Shown here one piece after another: positions 54,244 to 64,000 of a stretch of DNA of 64,000 nucleotides (position 1 is the first letter of the stretch; every line of letters begins with the position of its first letter). The stretch lies in NCBI GenBank assembly GCA_037783545.1, contig JBBELK010000480.1, positions 1,311,001 to 1,375,000 on the forward strand. The letters run 5' to 3'. Origin of the DNA: Henricia sp. BOLD:AAB3569. Its lineage: Eukaryota > Echinodermata > Asteroidea > Spinulosida > Echinasteridae. The translations under genes and the position numbers were made by a program. Under the pieces are notes generated by a model. It worked only from the letters and a program-made list of their open reading frames with translations, had not been told where the DNA came from and did not search any database.

Positions 54244-57200
54244 ATGGCGAACACGGCCAACCGCTCAAAAAGCCTAAATGTTCCATCTAGACTCCTCTCC
54301 CAAACTGAAAATGACCAGGTTTTTAATCTCCTGGGGAAGAAGTGTATGGTGAGTATAACAAAACGGCAAAATAATTTACAGTTGTATGGAAACAACGAGT
54401 CAAAAAGTTTGGTTTTTTATCCAAAAAATCCACTAAACCACCAAGCAAGGAAACAGACTAAGTTAGACTGGCCCCCCAGTCCACATATGATAAGAACTGA
54501 GAAGTTGATCATAAAATATTACCTTTGAAATGATTATTCGCTGGCAGTGTCGTGACGGCACGTCACATCGGGGTCACTGGACCGTTGCTGTGGTCACTGG
54601 TTCACGCTCACATTTCAATTACATTGGGTTTGCGTACAGTGTATTTCTATTATTATTCTTTTTGAAAAAAATATTTTAAAATATGCACAATATAATGACT
54701 TGCACTGATTTGCTAATACCTTGTCTCATAGCGATACACTGTCCTGCCTGCTATTTTGTGATCGTTGTAACAGAAAAATGCACGGAAAATTTTCCCCTTT
54801 GTAACTTTGTATGGACTCCTGTGTATCAAAGATTAATGGACATCCCGGTTGCCATATAGTGTGAACCACTGCCAAAGCAGTGAACGCAACTTGGTTGGAA
54901 ACTGACATCATACTCTGCCAGCGAATTCAAGCATCACTTAGTATGCTTAGTGCAGATTTGATGGAGCATATGCAGAATACCTCTCAACAAGAAAAAATGC
55001 GCTTGCTTCGTTGTTCATCGCACATCGACTGGTTCTTCAACCGTACTTTTAAAACTTCCCGGAAAGAATTATGTTTACTGGTGGCCATTTATTCCTTATT
55101 AATGACTAAATAACCACCAAAACATGTTAATATTTTAAAGGGAAGTGAATTTAGGAGTGAAAAACATTCAACAATTTCCTTGAAAATACATATTCTGCCC
55201 CGTTTTATAGACTCAACACACAGCGTCTCAGTGGCGACCAGTGAACGGAATTCATACCAACTTGTCTTTATAAAACGGGGAAAGAATTGAGTAGTTGCTC
55301 ATGACTTCAGACCTTGTGTACAAAACATGTCAGACAGGCTGACAAAATTTAAGTTTTTCCTCACAAAATCTTAAATTTTTCTCACTCCTAAATGTTTGTT
55401 TTTGTCCCCATCAAATCTGCACTTACCGTTGCTTACTGAGTCATTCTAAAGAAAAGAAAACAATTCTGATCAACTTCTCAACTCGTTCTGTTATTTAGGC
55501 TATATTAATGAAGGATTTAGGTTATTTATATTATAAATGGTCTTTTGTTTTGCCAGTCTTTAGCAACTACAGTTGTTCAAGTATTCCTGACCCAGCCTAG
55601 TCCCAACACATGGACTAAAAAATGCTGCGGAGTCGCTTGCTTTGTAAAGGACATCAGCCTTCGCTCATACTACATCAGAGTTTTTGACATCATGGTATGT
55701 TGACCAATCTTAAAGGAACACACCGGCTTACTGTTTACATAATGTATACTTTTAGAATGCTAAAAGTTTTTTTCTGACGTTTACATTGGGACGTTATAAT
55801 TTTGTATGTTACACTTTTAGCCCCTTACCTTTTGAACCCCCATTCGCCATGTTGAATTTTCCTGCACGACCAAGATGGCGGCCCTTCTCCAAAGTGAAAT
55901 TTCACCTTACAGTAAAAATTAAACATTGAAAAACTTACCGTGGAAGTCCCTGGAATCTCCAGAATGTTGTACCGTGGTCTATTCTCCCCGATGATTCTTC
56001 TAAACAGGAAAAAAACTAGTCCAACGTCATTTTTCTTGACATTTTCCAAGCTTTCTGGAGAGAACAGCGTGATTTGATGGTTAACCAATGATTGCAAAGA
56101 TATACCGCCCTCTTGTGGTCACCTCATTGTATGATGTCACTGCAGTACAATTTTATTTGACATGGCACAAGCAAAGTATAGATGGACTAGATGGACTAGC
56201 TAAAATTGTTTGGATCAACTCTGGCTTTTTCTTTTATCCAAATGTCTTGTTTGATTTTTTTTCTTCAGAAAGGAATGAAGATTTGGGAGCAGGAACTGTA
56301 CAACCAGTTCAAGTACAGTGTTGTACCCAACAAGAGCTTCTTCCACACCTTTCAGACTGACGTAAGTCAAGGAATTCTAAGACCAGAAATCTACCTAAAT
56401 ATGCCTTGATGTAGCAGTATAGAGCTCTAAAGAGAAAATGTCACTCTCTGTGTATTGCCAAGATTACTGGTTCTATATTAAAGGCAGAGGCTCGTCAGCA
56501 ATGCGCGTGTGCCAAATTCGTGCAATGAAATACGCAGCTCCATAGCAAAGGCATGGAACTGCAGATTTCGTGGCACGAATTTGGCGCGCCCGCATTTGGC
56601 GCGCACGCATTGCTGACGAGCCTGTGCCTTTAAAACCAGTAAACTGTTTCTTTGCACTTTAGCAATGAACATTTCATATTACATGTACCAGCGAATGTTT
56701 AGACCCAGCCAACCTGGCAGCTGAGGTCGTACTTTAGTAGTCTATTGATTATGGTGCCAGCTTTTAATAGAATCTGTCGGGCAATGATAATGATGATGTA
56801 GACTTATACCGTGCACTTATTCGGGGAGGCACCTACACTGTCATTACCCCTGGTCATAGGGCTCCATTAAATCACTACATATACCATCTCGGCTCCCTGG
56901 GGAGTATGCAGCCCTGGCTGCCTATTAGGTGCTCAATGGTTAAGGGGCCCGTCCATATGCACGGAGGGGGGAGGGGGGTTGTTGACATTGCGTACACCGT
57001 GCGTACAGGGGGAGGGGGTCCAAGCCAATGCGTATGTATGCAAACCGAACATTTGCTTTTAGTAAATCAGGAAAGGATGGACAAGTTGACCATAGCGTCA
57101 GACCCATGTACAGGCCACACATTTTTCTCACACATCTTACATTTTTCTCACTCCTCAAATTAGGTTTTTCCATTAAATCTGCAGTTAATGATGCTTGATG

Positions 57201-60200
57201 TCATTTAAGTTTTAAAAAAATGCAAAAGAAATCTCATTTATTTTAAATTTTGGAGGCGACATGCGAATCATACTAGTAGTATATAGCACTATACATGTAC
57301 ATGTATGTCTAGTACTGACCTATTTACCAATGCTGAAGTATATATGGAATGCGTATGCGTACAGGGGGATGTGGGGAGGGGGGTTGGAGCCACTGCGTAC
57401 GCCATACGTACAGGGGAGGCGGTCTAAAAAGTCGGCATTTCATGCGTACATACTTTATGGATGGCCCCTAATCAAACACATCAACATTCACTACCCTCTC
57501 AAGTACCCATTTACTCCTGGGTGGAGAGAAGCAATGCATGGCAAAGTACCTTGCTCAAGGGTGTACGCACCATGGATGGACCGGACCGGGATTCGAACCT
57601 ACTACCTTTATAAATAACTCTAGTTTTGAATACGATCCACTAGACCACTCTACCACAGCACTCCAGACAAGTGTAGAAGTCGCTTGTTTTTTATTTTTCC
57701 GACAGGATTGTTGGGCTGGTTTGAACTTTGCCAATGATGCAGAAGCCAACGATTTTTCAGCTTCCATCACCAGTAAAATAAATGCCAAACAGCAACGAAA
57801 GGAGGGTGAGTCTGGGTACTAGACACAAGGTAACCATCATATAGAGACGTAGTCTTGTTGTGCCATAGGCGCCAGGCTAAGTATGTGCAAATATTTGAAT
57901 TCTTGCACAAAACGCCACTTTGCATTAAACTTCAGCCAAGATAATTCGCTGGCAGAGTCGTGATGTCACATTGCGTCGCTGGACCGTAACTATGGTTACT
58001 GGTTCACGCTCACGTTTTACATGCATTGTGTTTGCGCAGTGTATTTTACTATTATTCTTTTAGAAGAAAATATTAACAAATAAGGACCATAATGACTTGT
58101 AATGGTTTGCTCATACCTACTCTCATAGCGATACGCTACCATACTGCCTTATTTTGTGAAAAACTCACCAGAAAATGTTCCCTTTGTGACTCCTGTGCAA
58201 AACAAATGGAGAAACGCGTTGCCATGCAAGTAGCGTGAACCGTTGTCAAAGAAGTGAGCGCGTCTGCGCGGAAATTGACGTCACACTCTGCCAGCGAATT
58301 AAGCACAGCACGAGAGGTTTCTCATCAGCAACTTTTAACCACTTGATGCCGGAGGACGTGTAAACACGTGCTGGCAATGTATAGTCACAGGGACAGTTGA
58401 CTCGGAGTGTTGCAAAGTATGATCTTTTGGTGAGAAGATTCATACAATGAATGTAGAAATGACTCTCAAGAGTCGGTATTTGTGGTGCTTGACCTGGTCT
58501 TAACTTTTGGCCAATCACTTTTGCCTTTTTTGTTTTGCCAAAAAATAATCCTGCCGTCAACTGGTTAAGATTCATGCCCAAGTTTGGGATCTAACTGCAG
58601 CCTTGGTGTTTTTCAACAAATTTTCTTGAACCACCCACAGATTTAAGTTGGAATTCTTCAAATTATAATTAAAGAGGATTGTGTGTCAATTTGGAGTCTG
58701 AGTAAAAATTAGGGAATAAAAGTGGGTTTGGCCAGTCTTAAACATACGGTTTAAACCGGCGAGGGGCCTGGACGAGTGATAATGGCCCGAGGACCATTTT
58801 TACTCATCCAGGCGCCCCTAGCCGGTTTTAAAGACTGGCCAAACCCACTTTTATTCCCATTCATAAATACCTTTTTGTGTAAATCAGTAAAACTCACAAA
58901 ATTTGCCGGTCATTTTGCCATATTCTGCATTGTATTTTTGTATGCATCGCGAGTTCGTTCAAACTGCAAGCAGTGCATCAAGTTGTTTTTGTTTGATCGT
59001 GTGCATTACGCGTAATGCAGGCATGTTGTACGCGCACGCGCACGCACACGATGGGGTACTTTGTACATTTTGCTTTCGGGTGCGTGCAGTTTCTGGTGCG
59101 TGTGCGTGTTCCATACGCGCTGACTAGGGAGCGGGCACAAATGCGGGCCAGGCAACAAAGTGTTTAAAACTGGCTGCCTGGTCTTTATCATCTGTTGAAA
59201 ACTGGCCACACGACGTACTTTCAACCAATAGGGATGCGTAAACTGTTTAAGGTATTTATGAATTGTTGTTAAAAATTGCTATTTCGTTCGTTTTTACAGA
59301 CAAAAAGCGTCGGGCCCCAGGTGCCCCTGATCCAGCTGCACGAAGCCGGCCCAATGCGGCTCCTCCGCTACCTGCTCCAAGTAAGTACCTTTATACAAGC
59401 TGGCAAAACATCAAACTTCTGTTTACAAGATAACATCTCCGTGAAAACAGTAAATATCTGAGATGAATTTGTAGCTCTCGTTGACCATGAATAAACAAGC
59501 GTGCTTTAATACTGATGGGTATAGACTACTAAAGTGTGACGCCAGTTGTCAGGGTAACTGGCTCTAAACACTCACTGGTAATCTGAAATGTCCATTGGTA
59601 TAGCGCAGGTAAACAGTTTACCAGTTTTAGTGTAGACCCAGTAACTTTGGCAACACACAAAGTGGCGTTTCACTTTCACTCTGTTTAGCTCTGATTTTTG
59701 TGTGTGCTTTCCTTCTATTTATGTCAGCTTATGTCAGCTTATAGCGGAGTATCTCTTGAACATTAGCAAAAGCAAATTTGAGTGTGAAGTTAAGGCCCGC
59801 TTCAAACGTCGCGCTTATGCCGTGGTGAATTCAATTCAACCTGATTTGTTTAATTCGACACGGCACAAGCACGACGTTTGAAGCCATTTGGCTCAGCAAA
59901 AATAAATTCGGCACGGCAGAAAAATGTAGCTCGACAGGGTCTGCCGTGCTAACTCAATTTAGTGCGGCACAAGCACGGCTTAGCTTCAAACGTCGTGCTT
60001 CTGCCGTGTCAAATTTAATTCCAGTTCGAAGTTGGTCCGCAATTTTTTTACAACTAGGAATGCGCATGCTCGCAGCGCGCATGTGAGTACAGAAATAACC
60101 AACAAACAAGTGCATCAAAATAATAAAATGGCGATGTACAATGGACAGAATGGAAAATGCACGTATACAACGTCCATGATGTGCACAATACTCATCCGCC

Positions 60201-61482
60201 ATGTTGGATGTATTTAAGCTCGACTGGGAGTTTGCAATTAAGTTCGACGTTTGAAGCCTCTGCCGTGCTAACATCGTGCCAACGTTGTGCCAAGTTGAAT
60301 TTAATTTGACACGGCATAAGCGTTTTTCTGCTGATAGGAAACTGCATTGTGTACCATGACGTTTGAGGCTTTTATCTATACCATTCGCTTCATCTCACAA
60401 GACCACATGGCCACTCTAAGTAAAAGATTGCCAAAGTAGTGCGTGGAGAAACGAACCCATATAATTTGTTTAATTAACTTCAATTCGCAGCCTGTAGGCT
60501 GAATTGCATTAAGCTGTCTTCCACCTAAACATCGAGATACCAAGGTGGGTGGCGCCATTGGCAGCCGACAGCCAGAGACACCGGGGAATCCCCTAACTCT
60601 TCGCGAAAGAATGCTCTGGGATCTTTTAAGTGCACTACACAACACACTGGACCATCGGCTTTACATCCCTTCCGAAGGATGGAGCAAGTGTGTTTAAGTG
60701 CCTTGCTGAAGGGCACAGGTACCCCAGCTGGGTATCAAACCCGCAACCACAAGTTTTCACCCGAGTATTGCGAGTCAGTGACCTAAACCACTTGGAGAAA
60801 TCTGTTTCCACACAACCAAATGCCTTTACCCCTATTCAGGGGAGGCATTGTAGTAAAGCGTCTTGCTCAGGGACACATGCCACAACCAATCATGGCTAGA
60901 AATCAACGGTGGATTGCAATATAACCGGGTAAGAGTTGAGAAGTTGATCAGAAATTTTTTTTTTAAATGACGATAGGTGCAGATTTGAAGGAAAAACCCA
61001 AATGTTTGAGTGAGAAAAATTTCAGATTTTGTGGGGAAACACTTTTTAAGCCTGTCTCATATGTTTTGCACACGAGGTCTGAAGCCATGATTAACATCTC
61101 AATTCTTTCCCAAATGATGACAAGTTTTTGTTGCAAGACGAGACTATTATGTCTTAGTTTTAGGAGACATTTTAAGAGATAAGACATCTTAACTTTCTTT
61201 ATCAACCTCAAGCCCACATTTCAGTTGCTTGCATTCATCAAATTTGAATTTGGTGCTTGTCACCATAACACCATGATAATATCTGCTAACTATTTGCCGT
61301 TTTTCATCAGTATGTTAGAGTTAAGACCGACACTTTTTCTCAAAAACTATCAATAGCACAGCGACGTCAGTCGTCGGCACTCCCACCGTCCCTTTCTGAC
61401 ACAAGGTTACATAATACAGGTGGATCGCCGGCCAGTCGTTCGCATCAGCGCCGTTTCTCATCTAGTGATTCCCCTCATCATG
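54244..61482 (+). CDS. WASL: N-WASP/WASP family protein, N-terminal part (WH1 domain)
   Basis: Six exons in phase: 54244-54348, 55557-55694, 56269-56361, 57706-57805, 59300-59380 and 61357-61482. The product starts MANTANRSK, and residues about 20-145 form a WH1/EVH1 domain: ENDQVFNLLGKKC, TKKCCGVACFVKD, SYYIRVFDIM, IWEQELYNQFKY, KSFFHTFQTD and AGLNFANDAEANDF. A basic, proline/serine-rich linker follows (KKRRAPGAPDPAA, QRRQSSALPPS). WH1 binds WIP-family partners, and the whole protein activates Arp2/3-driven actin branching in the cytoplasm. The GTPase-binding, polyproline, WH2 and acidic parts are not in the window, so the gene runs off the right edge. Exon 6 rests on an acceptor chosen by phase and is less certain. 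WASP and N-WASP cannot be separated here; invertebrates often have one gene. Confidence 0.92.
54536..54932. mobile_element. MITE with ATTCGCTGGCAG ends
   Basis: The left end ATTCGCTGGCAGTGTCGTGA and right end CTCTGCCAGCGAATT are inverted. A second copy is at 57944-58305. Both lie in WASL introns. Confidence 0.88.
55275..55495. mobile_element. 'TTGAGAAGTTGATCA' family, copy with both ends
   Basis: GGAAAGAATTGAGTAGTTGC at the left and TTCTGATCAACTTCTCAACT at the right, with TGACTTCAGACCTTGTG and TTTTTGTCCCCATCAAATCT inside. This copy suggests the family is a foldback of about 220 bp. A diverged piece lies at 57100-57190. Confidence 0.65.
56478..56635. mobile_element. 'AAAGGCACAGGCTCGTCAGC' foldback
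   Basis: AAAGGCAGAGGCTCGTCAGC and GCTGACGAGCCTGTGCCTTT are inverted ends. One arm has an internal duplication (GGCGCGCCCGCATTTGGCGC). Confidence 0.85.
56640..56755. mobile_element. 'AAAACCAGT(A/G)AAC / ACTTTAGTAGTCTA' element
   Basis: TTTAGCAATGAACATTTCAT, AATGTTTAGACCCA and ACTTTAGTAGTCTATTG match 62865-63032, and the complement matches 59522-59642. Confidence 0.7.
57485..57662 (-). mobile_element. tRNA-derived SINE in a WASL intron
   Basis: On the minus strand GTGGTAGAGTGGTCTAGTGG (A-box) and GGTTCGAATCCCGG (B-box) are followed by GTACCTTGCTCAAGGGTG-complement and CCAGGAGTAAATGGGTA blocks. The long variable region is Leu/Ser-like. Confidence 0.75.
57944..58305. mobile_element. MITE with AATTCGCTGGCAGAGTC ends
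   Basis: AATTCGCTGGCAGAGT and ACTCTGCCAGCGAATT are perfect inverted ends. Collinear with 54536-54932. Confidence 0.9.
58703..58862. mobile_element. 160-bp palindrome
   Basis: GGGAATAAAAGTGGGTTTGG and CCAAACCCACTTTTATTCCC are inverted ends, and AAACCGGCGAGGGGCC / GGCGCCCCTAGCCGGTTT pair inside. Related to 2539-2621. Confidence 0.85.
59522..59642. mobile_element. 'GACTACTAAAGTGTGACG' element
   Basis: Complementary to 62865-63032: GACTACTAAAGTGTGACGCC at the left and TTTTAGTGTAGACCCA at the right. Confidence 0.7.
59785..60375. mobile_element. repeat cluster with CTTCAAACGTCGTGCTT motif
   Basis: GCTTCAAACGTCG, CACGACGTTTGAAGCC, TTCTGCCGTGTCAAATTTAA and TTTAATTTGACACGGCATAA recur in both orientations across the stretch. 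At least two nested or adjacent copies of one family. It lies in a WASL intron. Confidence 0.7.
60510..60800 (-). mobile_element. tRNA-derived SINE
   Basis: Collinear with 44310-44606: AAGTGGTTTAGGTCACTGAC, GGTTTGATACCCAGC, CCTTCAGCAAGGCACTTAAA and GGGGATTCCCCGGTGTCTCT on the minus strand. A related SINE fragment follows at 60820-60900. Confidence 0.85.
60925..61110 (+). mobile_element. 'TTGAGAAGTTGATCA' family copy
   Basis: GTTGAGAAGTTGATCAGAAA, GGTGCAGATTTGAAGGAAAA, GTTTTGCACACGAGGTCTGA and ATCTCAATTCTTTCC. Confidence 0.7.
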
Positions 61483-61524
61483 GTAGTAGATTCTTTTCTT
61501 AGATCTTGACTATTTTCTAACCGC

Positions 61525-61530
61525 CACCCC

Positions 61531-61566
<36 letters not shown>
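61525..61566. repeat. poly-C tract
   Basis: About 36 consecutive C residues, directly after WASL exon 6. Length is likely unreliable in assembly. Confidence 0.9.
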
Positions 61567-61567
<1 letters not shown>

Positions 61568-61739
61568 CCTCCCCCTCCCACCGCTCCTCCAAACTTCTAC
61601 AAGAAGTTGTTTCATCCTTGAAACGTTAGGGACTTTTAGGTTTTATGTCGACTAAGTGGACTGAGACGTCATGACGTCAAGACGTCATGTTTAGATTTCA
61701 GTGAAAATGCCAAATTCATTCTTACCACGTTCTCAATTT

Positions 61740-62635
61740 TGGCAAAATCGGGTTTCAAACTCCAGACCTCCAACTCACTGGGCAGATGCTCTACCAGCTG
61801 AGCTATGAGGCACAGCGGTATAGTCCCTCAGGTTTCCCCAAGACCTCTGACACACTGGGTAGATGCTCTACCAGCTGAGCTATGAGGCACTGCGGTATAG
61901 TCCCTCAGGTTTCCCCAAGACCTCTGACACACTGGGTAGATGCTCTACCAGCTGAGCTATGAGGCACAGCGGTATAGTCCCTCAGGTTTCCCCAAGACCT
62001 CTGACACACTGGGTAGATGCTCTACCAGCTGAGCTATGAGGCACAGCGGTATAGTCCCTCAGGTTTCCCCAAGACCTCTGACACACTGGGTAGATGCTCT
62101 ACCAGCTGAGCTATGAGGCACAGCGGTATAGTCCCTCAGATTTCCCCAAGACCTCTGACACACTGGGTAGATGCTCTACCAGCTGAGCTATGAGGCACAG
62201 CGGTATAGTCCCTCAGGTTTCCCCAAGACCTCTGACACACTGGGTAGATGCTCTACCAGCTGAGCTATGAGGCACAGTGGTACACTCCCTCAGGTGTCCC
62301 CAAGACCTCTGACTCACTGGGCAGATGCTCTACCAGCTGAGATATGAGGCACAGCTCCTCGGGTTTCCCCAAGACCTCTGACACACCGGGCAGATGCTCT
62401 GCGGCACAGCGGTATACTCCCTCAGGTTTCCCCAAGACCTGTGACACACCAGGCAGATGCTCTACCAGCTGAGCTATGAGGCACAGTGGTATACTCCCTC
62501 AGGTTTTCCCAAGACCTCTGACACACTGGGTAGATGCTCTACCAGCTGAGCTATGAGGCACAGCTCCTCAGGTTTCCTCAAGACCTCTGACACACCGGGC
62601 AGATGCTCTGAGGCACAGCGGTATACTCAGGCCCA
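61740..62635 (-). repeat. 78-bp tandem array of tRNA-like 5' halves, about 12 units
   Basis: On the minus strand each unit carries TGCCTCATAGCTCAGCTGGT-type sequence, a good A-box, then AGAGCATCT and a linker GAGGTCTTGGGGAAACCTGA. Unit starts are about 78 bp apart from 61784 on; the later units are shortened. Only the lowest-coordinate unit (61745-61815) also has a B-box-like GAGTTTGAAACCC, so it looks like the parent tRNA-like SINE head from which the half was amplified. Confidence 0.9.
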
Positions 62636-62864
62636 TGGGATTTTTCTCTCATCCCAAGTTTGGTTGTTTCATTTTAATGATAATTTGGCACCATACCAGT
62701 TTTGGCAGTGGATAAGAGACAGTATGACTTGACGCATGCGCAAAGCCTTAACATGACGTCACCGTGTCACAGTCCACTTAGGGCGTGTTTGTTTCACGAC
62801 GTGTTTATTTTACGCGCAGAAACAAACGTAACTGCTCTCGACTAGGAATTCAAGTCACGTGAAT

Positions 62865-63032
62865 AGAGCACTAAAGTGACAACGTCACCCTTAGTGCGTT
62901 GCTATGGTTTTTGGGTCTACACTAAAACCAGTGAACTATTTCCCTGCGCTTTAGCAATGGACGTTTCAGATTACCAGGGAATGTTTAGACCCACTTACCA
63001 TGGCAACTGACGTCACACTTTAGTAGTCTATT
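62865..63032. mobile_element. 'CTAAAGTGACAACGTCAC' element
   Basis: CACTAAAGTGACAACGTCAC at the left and TGACGTCACACTTTAGTAGT at the right are inverted. Inner arms include GGGTCTACACTAAAACCAGT and TTTAGACCCACTTACCATGG. Confidence 0.75.
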
Positions 63033-63039
63033 GGATCTG

Positions 63040-64000
63040 CGCAGATCTGAATCTGGATCCGTCCGAAACAAACACGCCCATAGTCAACATGACGATCTCA
63101 AACTCCCCGTTGTTGCAACCAATACCGGCGTTGTACTGATGTTTGATTTACCGCAGTTTTTGTTGGTTGGATTAGTCTATAAATCCAGCATCAGTCCAGC
63201 TTAGGTTTTCTATGTGCATCTTTCTGCCTACTTTTTTCGGTGTGTGTGCTTGCTCAACTCTGCTGTAATTACGGCGATCTTCCCCCTGCAGTTTATTACT
63301 TAATATAAAGAGCTAAAGAACGTGTCATCTTTTGTCAATTTGGCCGTTTCATTCACAATACAGACGCCAGCAAGAGTTTGATGCGGAAAGGCTACATTGG
63401 ATGTGTGCACGCACGTCATGCAAAAAGATCGACACTAGCATTGCTAAAATGTGTGATAATAAACAATTGTTGACTGGTGTGGTGTGGGATATGGAGTTTT
63501 GTTATATCCCGTCTTGGTCTCAGATAATCGTTTCTATTATTTTAAATTGTACAAAAATTGCACAAATTTTAAATAGCACCTTCGCTAGTCTCTGGACTAC
63601 CACGTGTGCGTGTGTAACATTGCGAAAGTGGCGCGCGTACGAGTTTGTTGTTTTGGCGCACAGCGTGTGGAATACTGGAATGTGCATGTCTCTAGTGGGC
63701 GTAACACGCAGTTTATTTTACCAATGGGACAGCGCGTCACGAGTGCTATGGACGCGCAAAACATTCACGCAGATCGCTTTATGGTAGGGCGATATGGGCG
63801 ATATGAACTAAAATTTGCGTATGGCAGCAGGTGATATGAGTTTTTATCGCATGGACATGTGACCGTTCTGGACCAATGAAACTGCAGTATTCCAAGACGG
63901 GGTAAACAAAGTATATTATTATGCCGTCTATTCTCGGGAAAAGAGCACTAATTGAACTTTTTTCGTCGCAAACATTGTTAACCATGTTTAAATAATCTAG
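63040..64000. other. no feature recognised (within or beyond the WASL intron)
   Basis: The plus-strand frame at 63332-63787 (151 codons) has no recognisable domain, splice context or repeat of its codons elsewhere, so I leave it uncalled. Confidence 0.4.

Noticed and set aside
63332..63787. Plus-strand ORF of 151 codons
   Set aside because: No family, repeat or splice evidence; the composition looks random.

Overview
The window is animal nuclear DNA. It has split genes with GT-AG introns and low gene density, and roughly half of it is repeats: palindromic (foldback) MITE-like elements, tRNA-derived SINEs, minisatellites and retrotransposon scraps. The gene content (secreted arylsulfatase, selenoprotein K, ACTR8, N-WASP) and the style of the repeats suggest a marine invertebrate deuterostome, perhaps an echinoderm. 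The species cannot be fixed from the sequence.

Layout. (1) 2.6-4.2 kb, minus: the first three coding exons of a secreted arylsulfatase, with a decayed partial copy of exon 3. (2) 6.2-18.3 kb, plus: a complete ten-exon gene for an unrecognised coiled-coil protein of about 392 residues. Its introns hold a 23-bp satellite of about 37 units, a 126-bp array, a 119-bp array made from the end of one of its own exons, and many foldback elements. (3) 18.3-27.5 kb: no host gene recognised; SINEs, MITEs and two large palindromes. (4) 27.5-30.8 kb, plus: an intact 1103-residue ORF joining a PHD finger, an OTU-protease-like domain, a proline-rich four-copy repeat and a MULE (Mutator-like) DDE transposase. 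(5) 35.4-40.1 kb, plus: the selenoprotein K gene with its in-frame UGA and a convincing SECIS candidate in the 3' UTR; exon 1 was not located. (6) 42.8-54.0 kb, minus: a complete twelve-exon ACTR8 gene (INO80 complex), two of whose exons have their acceptor and 5' part amplified in tandem. (7) 54.2-61.5 kb and beyond, plus: the 5' end of an N-WASP/WASP-family gene (WH1 domain), divergent from ACTR8 over about 280 bp. (8) 61.7-62.6 kb: a tandem array of tRNA-like half-molecules.

The observations I rate highest are the PHD-OTU-MULE fusion, the selenoprotein K/SECIS pair (adjacent to ACTR8 as in human), and the repeated occurrence of short tandem amplifications that straddle exon-intron junctions (three arrays plus one degenerate duplicated exon). 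All exon models come from reading splice consensus, phase continuity and recalled family similarity. No search or RNA evidence was available.
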